DNA of 64,000 nt, from positions 248,001 through 312,000 of the forward strand of contig NZ_CP080332.1 in the NCBI RefSeq assembly GCF_019456655.1. The letters are read 5' to 3'. A program made the translations under genes and the position numbers. A model generated the notes under the pieces. The model was not told the origin of the DNA, did not search any database, and worked only from the letters and a program-made list of their open reading frames with translations. Shown here piece after piece: positions 44,287-52,527 of the stretch. Position 1 is the stretch's first letter; the number at the start of each line of letters is the position of its first letter. Origin of the DNA: Mycolicibacterium diernhoferi (lineage in GTDB: Bacteria > Actinomycetota > Actinomycetes > Mycobacteriales > Mycobacteriaceae).

Positions 44287-45090
44287 CCGTCACCTTCATC
44301 GGTAATGCCACCACGCTGATCGCGTGCGGTGGCCTCACCGTCCTGACCGATCCGAACTTTCTGCACCAGGGCCAGCACGCCTACCTCGGCTACGGGCTGG
44401 TGTCCAAGCGGCGGCACCCGCCGGCGCTGAGCATCGACGAACTGCCGCCGCTGGACGGAATCGTGCTCTCGCACATGCACGGCGACCACTGGGACCGCGT
44501 CGCGCAGCGCGACCTGGACCATGGCCTGCCCGTCGTGACCACCCCGCACGCCGCCAAGCGTCTGGTCCGTCGCGGCTTCGACGCCGCAGCCGGGCTGACG
44601 ACCTGGGACTCCCGCGAGATCGTGAAGGACTCCACCAGGTTGCGGATCACCGCCCTGCCCGGACGGCACGCGCCCGCCTGGACGCAGCGGCTGCTGCCGC
44701 CGGTGATGGGGTCGATGCTGGAGTTCGGTCCGGTGGGGGCGGACTTCCGGCGCCGGCTCTACATCTCGGGGGACACCCTGTTCATCGAGGACCTCAAGGA
44801 GATCCCGGTCCGGTTCAGCGCCATCGAGGCCGGCATCGTTCACCTCGGCGGCACCCGGCTGCCCGCCGGGGACCGACTGCCGTTCGGGCTCACCGTGACG
44901 ATGGACGGCGCGCAGGGGGCCGCCGCCGTCGAGGCGATCGGACTGCCGAAGGTGATCCCGGTGCACTTCGTACGACTACGGGGTGTTCGCCTCGCCGCTG
45001 CGCGACTTCCGGGAGGAGATGAGCCGACGCGGGATGGGCGAGCGGATCATCGAGATCTCCCGGGGCGGGTCCATTCAGCTCACCGATTGA
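44277..45090 (+). pseudogene. Metallo-beta-lactamase-fold hydrolase (UlaG-like) with a one-base frameshift
   Basis: About 270 aa starting VDLTVTFIGNATTLI. Metal ligands are in LSHMHGDHWDRV (HxHxDH) and in GRHAPAW and SGDT; the IPVHF near the end holds the last His. At 44971 an extra T breaks the frame: without it the sequence continues DDYGVFASPLRDF and ends at TGA 45088-45090. As written, the frame reads on into the following region. Either a real mutation or a sequencing error. The fold hydrolyses lipids or phosphodiesters in relatives; substrate unknown. Confidence 0.8.
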
Positions 45091-45175
45091 TTCTGCGCAC
45101 AGGTCACCGAAGTGCGCGAGCGGTGCGCCCTCACCGCAGAGTCAATACGCGGTCCGGTCCCGATATGCTCGCCGA

Positions 45176-45613
45176 ATGCCGATCGTCAGCAAGACCGTCG
45201 AGGTCGCCGCACCCGCCGCCGCCATCATGGGGATCGTCGCCGACTTCGAGGCGTACCCGCAATGGAACGAAGAGGTCACCGGTGCCTGGGTGCTGGCCCG
45301 TTACGACGACGGCCGGCCCAGCCAGCTGCGCCTGGACACCAAGGTGCAGGGCATGGAGGGCACCTACATCCAGGCGGTGTACTACCCGGGTGAGTTCCAG
45401 ATCCAGACCGTGATGCAGCAGGGCAACCTGTTCTCCAAGCAGGAACAACTCTTCGCGGTGGTGGATATGGGCCCGACCAGTCTGCTCACGGTGGACATGG
45501 ACGTGGAGGTGTCGATGGCCGGCGTGCCGTCGATGATGGTGAAGAAGATCGCGGGCGACGCGCTCGAGCACCTGGCCGGCAACCTGAAGAAGCGGGCCGA
45601 AGAGCTGTCCTGA
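45176..45613 (+). CDS. SRPBCC/START-like protein (Rv0164, TB18.5-like)
   Basis: A 145-aa polyketide cyclase/dehydrase-like protein of the SRPBCC fold, which binds hydrophobic ligands. Family traits: VSKTVEVAAPAAAIMGIVAD with FEAYPQWNEEV at the N-terminus, and KKIAGDALEHLAGNLKKRAE, the long C-terminal helix. M. tuberculosis Rv0164 sits at the same place before mce1R. TATGCT at 45164-45169 ends 6 bases before the ATG, suggesting a leaderless start. The ligand and function are unknown. Confidence 0.87.
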   Translation: MPIVSKTVEVAAPAAAIMGIVADFEAYPQWNEEVTGAWVLARYDDGRPSQLRLDTKVQGMEGTYIQAVYYPGEFQIQTVMQQGNLFSKQEQLFAVVDMGPTSLLTVDMDVEVSMAGVPSMMVKKIAGDALEHLAGNLKKRAEELS

Positions 45614-45615
45614 CA

Positions 45616-45675
45616 CCGAGATCGACGTTTGGTCGGTTTCCTCTCGCACTTTCCTGCCCGTTTGTTCGTTTGGGC
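45616..45675. repeat. 60-bp intergenic repeat, copy 2 (inverted relative to copy 1)
   Basis: It begins CCGAGATCGACG and ends GCCCGTTTGTTCGTTTGGGC, exactly the reverse complement of the ends of 40888-40947, with the same total length. It too lies between convergent genes, here the SRPBCC gene and mce1R. Counting by eye, about 46 of 60 positions agree. Confidence 0.8.
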
Positions 45676-45685
45676 GCAAGAGGGG

Positions 45686-46444
45686 TCAGGTCCACAGGCC
45701 GAGCTCGTCGAGCAGGCTGGTCAGCCGGCGCGCCCCGTCGTCGAACTGGCTGCGGGTCAGCCGCACCACCTCGGCGACGTCGCGTCGGCGCATGGCGGCC
45801 ACCAGTTGCCGGTGATTGGCCACCGCCTCGACACCCCACTGCGGGTCGGAAGCGTAGATGTGCGGGGGTAGGTAGCGGGCCGCGTTGAGCAGGAACCAAG
45901 CCAGCTTCATCCGATTCGTCGAGCGGTTGAACGCACGGTGGAAGTTGAACTCCGCCAACGCGATGGTGTCGACGTCCCCGCCCTGCACGGCCGCGTCCAG
46001 GGCGTCGGTCAACCGGTCCAGTTCGTCGATGTCGGCCTCGCCGGCGCGCACCGCCGCGGTCGAGGCGAGTTCGGCGGCGATGGCGCCCTGCAGCCAGAAG
46101 ATGTCGGCGATGTCGTCACGGGTGAACGGCGCGACCACGTGCCCGCGGTTGGGTTCCAGTTGCACCAGGCCCTCACCGCGCAGGGTGCGCAGCGCCTCGC
46201 GCACCGGGGTGATGCTCACCCCCAACCGGGCCGCGGTCTCATCGAGACGCACGAAGGTGCCCGGTCGCAGCGTTCCGGACATGATCGCGACCCGCAGATG
46301 GCCGGCCACCTCATCGGAGAGCTGTTCGCGGCGGCGCTTCACTGGTGCTTCCACGTCTGTCGGCGCCGTCCTTTCGAGCGGGGTATTGCGGTCGGACGGC
46401 TTGTTCTCCCGGCCGGTGTCGTCATAGTGTGACCGGGCCGACAC
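45686..46444 (-). CDS. mce1R: GntR-family regulator of the mce1 operon (Mce1R, Rv0165c-like)
   Basis: A 252-aa FadR-subfamily GntR regulator. The winged helix lies near residues 40-100 (DETAARLGVSITPVREALR) and an FCD effector domain follows (about 110-240: FWLQGAIAAELASTAA, LAEFNFHRAFNRST with likely metal/ligand His). In M. tuberculosis Mce1R represses the mce1 operon. It is divergent from fadD5 over 36 bases with a TTTGATCAAA palindrome. The GTG at 46444 is the longest reading; a shorter start at 46354 is possible. Confidence 0.88.
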   Translation of the reverse strand: MSARSHYDDTGRENKPSDRNTPLERTAPTDVEAPVKRRREQLSDEVAGHLRVAIMSGTLRPGTFVRLDETAARLGVSITPVREALRTLRGEGLVQLEPNRGHVVAPFTRDDIADIFWLQGAIAAELASTAAVRAGEADIDELDRLTDALDAAVQGGDVDTIALAEFNFHRAFNRSTNRMKLAWFLLNAARYLPPHIYASDPQWGVEAVANHRQLVAAMRRRDVAEVVRLTRSQFDDGARRLTSLLDELGLWT

Positions 46445-46448
46445 AAAG

Positions 46449-46464
46449 TTTGATCAAATATAAA
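46449..46464. promoter_or_regulatory. TTTGATCAAA palindrome and TATAAA box between mce1R and fadD5
   Basis: The perfect palindrome TTTGATCAAA (46449-46458) is directly followed by TATAAA (46459-46464), which would serve as -10 for fadD5. The site is a strong candidate for the Mce1R operator. If mce1R begins at 46444 the palindrome also abuts its start. Confidence 0.55.
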
Positions 46465-46480
46465 CCTTGCCCAAGCCTCG

Positions 46481-48088
<1,608 letters not shown>

Positions 48089-48222
48089 TTGACGGCGGCG
48101 AAAGTTCTACTCCGGCAATGGTTTCTGAACCCGATCAGTCGACGGTCACCGCACGGGATTTGTTTGCTAACGGTTGCGGGGTCAATAAAGCGGTTGTGCA
48201 GCACCGCCGGTACCGGATCGGG

Positions 48223-48262
48223 TACAGTCCTGTGGTCCGTCTTACTACCGACCAGTAGTAAG
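48223..48262 (+). promoter_or_regulatory. Candidate internal promoter/operator in the fadD5-yrbE1A gap
   Basis: The 278-base gap (48089-48366) holds TACAGT (48223-48228) as a possible -10 and, 12 bases later, the perfect inverted repeat CTTACTAC-CGACCA-GTAGTAAG (48241-48262). An internal promoter in the same gap is reported for M. tuberculosis. The repeat is of the size bound by TetR-type repressors. No clear -35 was found. Confidence 0.5.
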
Positions 48263-48316
48263 GCGGCGCATCACACACCGACGGATACGGGGCTCCGGAT
48301 AAGTGGAGGAGGGGGC

Positions 48317-48370
48317 GTGCGACAGGTGATGCCGCCACGCAACGAGCTCGGTTCGGCGGTGCGCCGGTGA
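48317..48370 (+). CDS. 17-residue upstream ORF with a strong SD, coupled to yrbE1A
   Basis: A GTG at 48317 follows GGAGGAGGGGG and opens VRQVMPPRNELGSAVRR, whose TGA overlaps the yrbE1A GTG as GTGA. yrbE1A itself has no convincing ribosome-binding site, so its translation may depend on ribosomes delivered by this ORF. The peptide has no recognisable function. Confidence 0.5.
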   Translation: MRQVMPPRNELGSAVRR

Positions 48371-49164
48371 CGGCGGGCAACGGTCTGGTCGACTACGTCA
48401 AAGAGCAGCTCGACAAGCCGCTGACCATGGTCGGCGGCTTCTTCAAAATGTCGGTGCTGACCGGAAAAGCACTGCTCACCAGGCCCTTCCAGTGGAAGGA
48501 ATTCGTCCTCCAGAGCTGGTTCCTGATCCGGGTGGCGTTCCTGCCGACGCTGGCGGTGTCGATCCCGCTGACGGTGCTCATCATCTTCACCCTCAACATC
48601 CTGCTGGCCGAATTCGGCGCCGCCGACGTCTCCGGCGCCGGCGCCGCGCTCGGCGCGGTCACCCAGTTGGGGCCGCTGGTCACCGTGCTCGTGGTGGCCG
48701 GCGCAGGATCCACCGCCATCTGCGCCGACCTCGGTGCCCGCACCGTGCGCGAGGAGATCGACGCGATGGAGGTGCTCGGCATCGATCCCATCGAACGGTT
48801 GGTGGCTCCTCGCGTCGTGGCCGCCACGTTCGTGGCCTTCCTGCTCAACGGCGCGGTGATCACCATCGGTCTGGTCGGCGGGTACTTCTTCGGTGTCTAC
48901 ATCCAGAACGTCAACGCCGGCGCGTACGTTGCCACGCTGACGCTGCTCACCGGATTTCCCGAGGTGATGATCTCGGTCATCAAGGCGACCCTGTTCGGGC
49001 TGATCGCCGGGCTGGTCGGCTGCTACCGCGGCCTGACCGTGGCCGGCGGCTCGAAGGGCGTCGGCACCGCGGTGAACGAGACCCTGGTGCTCTGCGTGGT
49101 AGCGCTTTTCGCGGTCAACGTGGTGCTGACCACGATCGGCGTCCGGTTCGGGACGGGGGGCTGA
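48367..49164 (+). CDS. yrbE1A: Mce1 permease subunit YrbE1A (MlaE-like)
   Basis: A 265-aa MlaE-family permease with about five or six membrane helices. Family marks: LLAEFGAADVSGAGAALG, LGARTVREEIDAMEVLGIDP (cytoplasmic loop between helices, likely contacting the ATPase MceG) and GCYRGLTVAGGSKGVG. It forms a heterodimer with YrbE1B, carrying lipid through the membrane under the Mce1A-F tube. The GTG start overlaps the small ORF upstream; N-terminus agrees with the M. tuberculosis homologue (GGFFKMSVLTGKALL). Confidence 0.92.
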   Translation: MTAGNGLVDYVKEQLDKPLTMVGGFFKMSVLTGKALLTRPFQWKEFVLQSWFLIRVAFLPTLAVSIPLTVLIIFTLNILLAEFGAADVSGAGAALGAVTQLGPLVTVLVVAGAGSTAICADLGARTVREEIDAMEVLGIDPIERLVAPRVVAATFVAFLLNGAVITIGLVGGYFFGVYIQNVNAGAYVATLTLLTGFPEVMISVIKATLFGLIAGLVGCYRGLTVAGGSKGVGTAVNETLVLCVVALFAVNVVLTTIGVRFGTGG

Positions 49165-49165
49165 C

Positions 49166-50035
49166 GTGAGCACTTCAGCCGTCCTGCGGACCCGGTTCCC
49201 CCGCGCGTTCGACCGCACCCGCGGTTTCGTCGGTGCGCCGGGCCGGTTCCTGGACAGCATCGGGCACGTCGCCTGGTTCGTCCTGCAGGCCGTCGGTCAA
49301 GTTCCGCACGCCTTCAAGAACTACCGCCGGGAGGCGCTGCGTCTGGTCGCCGAGATCGGGATGGGCACCGGGGCAATGGCGGTCATCGGTGGCACCGTCG
49401 CCATCATCGGTTTCGTCACGCTGTCGGCGGGCTCGCTGATCGCCATCCAGGGTTTCGCCTCACTGGGCAACATCGGTGTGGAGGCCTTCACCGGGTTCTT
49501 CGCCGCACTGGCCAATATCCGCGTTGTGGCGCCCGTTGTCACCGGCCAGGCCATGGCCGCGACCGTCGGTGCCGGCGCCACCGCCGAACTCGGCGCCATG
49601 CGCATCAGCGAGGAGATCGATGCGCTGGAAGTGATGGGCATCAAGTCGATCTCATACCTGGTGTCCACCCGCCTGATGGCCGGTGCAATCGTCATCGTCC
49701 CGCTCTACGCGATGGCGATCCTGCTGTCCTTCCTGTCCGCTCAACTGGTCACCACGGTGTTCTACTCGCAGTCGGTGGGCACCTACGAGCACTACTTCCA
49801 CACGTTCCTCCGCGTCGATGACGTCATGTGGTCGTTCCTGGAGGTGATCATCATGTCGATCATCATCATGTTGAACCACTGCTACTTCGGCTATTTCGCG
49901 AGCGGCGGCGCGGTGGGCGTGGGCGAGGCGGTGGGCCGCTCGATGCGTACCTCCCTGATTGCCATCGTTCTCGTGGTCCTGTTGGCCTCGTTGGCGCTGT
50001 ATGGCACCGACCCGAACTTCAACCTGACGGTGTGA
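49166..50035 (+). CDS. yrbE1B: Mce1 permease subunit YrbE1B (MlaE-like)
   Basis: A 289-aa partner of YrbE1A with the same fold. Motifs are GAGATAELGAMRISEEIDAL (the MlaE loop) and ALEVMGIKSISYLVSTRLMAG, and the end HCYFGYFASGGAVGVGEAVG. It lies one base after yrbE1A with a GTG start. Together they form the permease of the Mce1 mycolic/fatty acid importer powered by MceG, which is not encoded here. Confidence 0.92.
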   Translation: MSTSAVLRTRFPRAFDRTRGFVGAPGRFLDSIGHVAWFVLQAVGQVPHAFKNYRREALRLVAEIGMGTGAMAVIGGTVAIIGFVTLSAGSLIAIQGFASLGNIGVEAFTGFFAALANIRVVAPVVTGQAMAATVGAGATAELGAMRISEEIDALEVMGIKSISYLVSTRLMAGAIVIVPLYAMAILLSFLSAQLVTTVFYSQSVGTYEHYFHTFLRVDDVMWSFLEVIIMSIIIMLNHCYFGYFASGGAVGVGEAVGRSMRTSLIAIVLVVLLASLALYGTDPNFNLTV

Positions 50036-50039
50036 TGCC

Positions 50040-51251
50040 ATGGCCGCCGAGCTGAACAAGTCGAAGACCCCGCCCTACAAGCTGGCCGGGCTGGTGCTGC
50101 TGTTGATCAGCGCGTTGATCCTGGGGCTGACCTGGCTGCAGTTCCGTGGCTTCTTCGAGGATCGGGTGCCGCTGACGGTGACGGCCGAACGGGCCGGTCT
50201 GGCAATGGACCCAGGCTCGAAGGTCACCTTCAACGGTGTACCGATCGGCCGGCTGCAGTCGGCCGAGGCGGTGACCGATGGACAGGAGTCGCATGCCAAG
50301 CTGCTGCTCGATGTGGATCCTCGATATCTGCACTTGATCCCGGTCAACGTCGAGGCGGAACTGCGCGCCACAACGGTGTTCGGCAACAAATACATCTCTT
50401 TCCGGTCGCCGGAGGATCCGTCGGCGGAGACCCTGAAACCAGGAGCGGTCATCGTTGCCGGTGGGACCACCACCGAGTTCAATACGCTGTTCGAGACGAT
50501 CATGGGTATCGCCCAGCAGATCGACCCGGTCAAGCTCAATCAGACCCTCACCGCCGCCGCGCAGGCGCTGGACGGGCTCGGTGACAAGTTCGGCCAATCA
50601 CTGGTGAACGGCAACGAGATCCTGGGCGATCTGAATACCCGGATGCCTCAGTTCGCCCATGACGTCAGGGCTCTGGCCGATCTGTCGGAGGTGTATGCCG
50701 ATTCGGCGCCGGACCTGTTCGACGGGCTCGATAACGCGGTCACCACTGCGCGCACCTTCAACCAGGAGCGCGGCAATATCGATCAGGCGTTGATGGCCGC
50801 GGTCGGATTCGGTAACAACGCCGGTGATGTCTTCGAACGCGGTGGCCCGTATCTGGTGCGCGGCGCGCAGGATCTGCTCCCCACCTCGAAGTTGCTCGAC
50901 TACTACAGTCCCGAATTCTTCTGCCTCATTCGCAATTTCGCCGAAGGGGCTCCGAAAATCGCTGCGTCACTTGGCGGTAACGGCTATTCGTTGCAGACCA
51001 TCACCGAGATAATCGGCGCGGGAAATCCCTATGTGTTCCCGGACAACTTGCCGAGGGTCAACGCAAAGGGCGGACCGGAGGGTCGTCCGGGCTGTTGGCA
51101 GAGCATCACCCGTGATCTGTGGCCCGCACCGTATCTGGTGATGGATACCGGAGCCAGCATCGCCCCGTACAACCACTTCGAACTCGGTCAGCCGATCGCC
51201 GCCGAGTACGTCTGGGGCCGCCAAGTGGGGGAGCACACGATCAACCCATGA
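50040..51251 (+). CDS. mce1A: MCE family protein Mce1A
   Basis: A 403-aa substrate-binding subunit. One N-terminal membrane helix (about 17-36), the MCE domain (about 40-120; TVTAERAGLAMDPGSKVTFN, NKYISFRSPE) and a long helical region (about 150-250) that builds the tunnel, then a C-terminal globular part ending EYVWGRQVGEHTINP. The ending matches M. tuberculosis Mce1A. It spans the periplasm as one of six different subunits. Its stop overlaps the small repeat ORF as ATGA. Confidence 0.93.
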   Translation: MAAELNKSKTPPYKLAGLVLLLISALILGLTWLQFRGFFEDRVPLTVTAERAGLAMDPGSKVTFNGVPIGRLQSAEAVTDGQESHAKLLLDVDPRYLHLIPVNVEAELRATTVFGNKYISFRSPEDPSAETLKPGAVIVAGGTTTEFNTLFETIMGIAQQIDPVKLNQTLTAAAQALDGLGDKFGQSLVNGNEILGDLNTRMPQFAHDVRALADLSEVYADSAPDLFDGLDNAVTTARTFNQERGNIDQALMAAVGFGNNAGDVFERGGPYLVRGAQDLLPTSKLLDYYSPEFFCLIRNFAEGAPKIAASLGGNGYSLQTITEIIGAGNPYVFPDNLPRVNAKGGPEGRPGCWQSITRDLWPAPYLVMDTGASIAPYNHFELGQPIAAEYVWGRQVGEHTINP

Positions 51252-51495
51252 GTGACGCTTGCGGAACGAATCGACTGCGCAGCATGCGGGACCCGAGCTT
51301 GCGAGGGAGCCGCATGAGTGACGCTTGCGGAACGAATCGACTGCGCAGCATGCGGGACCCGAGCTTGCGAGGGAGCCGCATGAGTGACGCTTGCGGAACG
51401 AATCGACTGCGCAGCATGCGGGACCCGAGCTTGCGAGGGAGCCGCATGAGTGACGCTTTCGGAACGAATCATCAGAGGGCATGCGAGGGGGCCGC
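51248..51495 (+). repeat. 66-bp tandem repeat, three full units plus a partial fourth
   Basis: Units start at 51248, 51314, 51380 and 51446. The first three are identical by eye over 66 bases. The fourth is diverged and ends in GCGAGGGGGCCGC just before the mce1B ATG, a close copy of the unit ends GCGAGGGAGCCGC. Sixty-six is divisible by three, so unit number can change without breaking the frame. Confidence 0.9.
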
Positions 51496-51499
51496 ATGA
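51248..51499 (+). CDS. 83-residue ORF built of a 22-residue tandem repeat (MIRU-like insertion in the mce1 operon)
   Basis: Three identical copies of a 22-residue unit (MSDACGTNRLRSMRDPSL, then RGSR) and a shorter diverged fourth copy (MSDAFGTNHQRACEGAA) fill the space between mce1A and mce1B. Both ends overlap the neighbouring genes as ATGA, the hallmark of mycobacterial interspersed repeat units that carry small in-frame ORFs. Each unit holds GAGGGAG before an ATG, so each could restart translation. A real protein is possible but the repeat looks more like a coupling cassette than a folded domain. Confidence 0.7.
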   Translation: MSDACGTNRLRSMRDPSLRGSRMSDACGTNRLRSMRDPSLRGSRMSDACGTNRLRSMRDPSLRGSRMSDAFGTNHQRACEGAA

Positions 51500-52527
51500 G
51501 CATCAAGGGCACATTGTTCAAGCTGGGTGCCATCTCCGCGGTGTTGCTGACCTTCACCGCGCTCATCTTCGTAGTGTTCGCCCAACTCCGATTCGACAAG
51601 ACCACCGGATACTCCGCCGTGTTCGAGAACGCCAGCGGTCTGCGCCCCGGCCAGTTTGTCAGGGCCTACGGCGTAGAGGTCGGCAAGGTCGAGGACGTGA
51701 CCCTGATCGACGGCGGCGAGAAGGTCCGGGTCGACTTCGCGGTGGAACGCGATCTCCAGCTGTTCTCCGAAACGGCCGCTTCCATCCGCTATCTCGACCT
51801 GATCGGCAACCGCTATCTGGAGATCCGTCGGGGAGACAGCAACCAGATCCTGCCGGCGGGCAGCACCATCCCGGTGGAGCGCACCGAACCGGCGCTGGAC
51901 CTGGACGCGCTCGTCGGAGGGTTCCGTCCGCTGTTCAAATCCCTGGACCCGGACAAAGTGAACAACATCGCCAACTCGCTCATCACGGTTTTCCAGGGGC
52001 AGGGCGGCACCATCAGTGACATCCTCGACCAGACTGCGGAGTTGACCACCGCCCTGGCCAGCCGTGATCAGGCCATCGGTGAGGTGATCACCAATCTCAA
52101 CACCGTGCTGGACACCACCGTGAAACATCAGACGCAGTTCGACGAAACACTGCAGAACTTCGAGAAGCTGATCACCGGTCTGAAGAACCGGGCAGATCCG
52201 ATCGCGTCGTCGGTAGCCGAGATCAGCAACGCCGCCGGATCGCTGAGCGATCTGCTGTCCGACAACCGGCCACTGCTCCACGACACCCTCGGGTATCTGG
52301 AGGGCACCGGACAACATCTCGTCGCGCAGAAGGATGCAATAAACCAGTTCCTGTTGGACATCCCGGAGGCGCTCAAGGTCGTCGGGCGCTCCGGCGGTAT
52401 CTACGGTGACTTCTTCAACTTCTACGTCTGCGATCTGTCCTTGAAGCTCAACGGGGCGCAGCCGGGCGGGCCGGTCCGCAACGTCCGGTTGGTCACTCAG
52501 CCGTCAGGTAGGTGCACGCCGAAATGA
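51496..52527 (+). CDS. mce1B: MCE family protein Mce1B
   Basis: A 343-aa Mce subunit with N-terminal helix (about 6-28, LGAISAVLLTFTALIFVVFA), MCE domain (FENASGLRPGQFVRAYGVEV, RYLDLIGNRYLEIRRG) and a helical tunnel region. The ATG at 51496 (MSIKGTLFK) was preferred over an upstream codon because it sits after GCGAGGGG and overlaps the repeat ORF stop. Its end overlaps mce1C as ATGA. Confidence 0.93.
   Translation: MSIKGTLFKLGAISAVLLTFTALIFVVFAQLRFDKTTGYSAVFENASGLRPGQFVRAYGVEVGKVEDVTLIDGGEKVRVDFAVERDLQLFSETAASIRYLDLIGNRYLEIRRGDSNQILPAGSTIPVERTEPALDLDALVGGFRPLFKSLDPDKVNNIANSLITVFQGQGGTISDILDQTAELTTALASRDQAIGEVITNLNTVLDTTVKHQTQFDETLQNFEKLITGLKNRADPIASSVAEISNAAGSLSDLLSDNRPLLHDTLGYLEGTGQHLVAQKDAINQFLLDIPEALKVVGRSGGIYGDFFNFYVCDLSLKLNGAQPGGPVRNVRLVTQPSGRCTPK

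Noticed and set aside
48089..48370. 93-codon frame filling the fadD5-yrbE1A gap
   Set aside because: No SD at its start and non-protein-like composition; only the final 17 codons, with a strong SD, are kept as a candidate.
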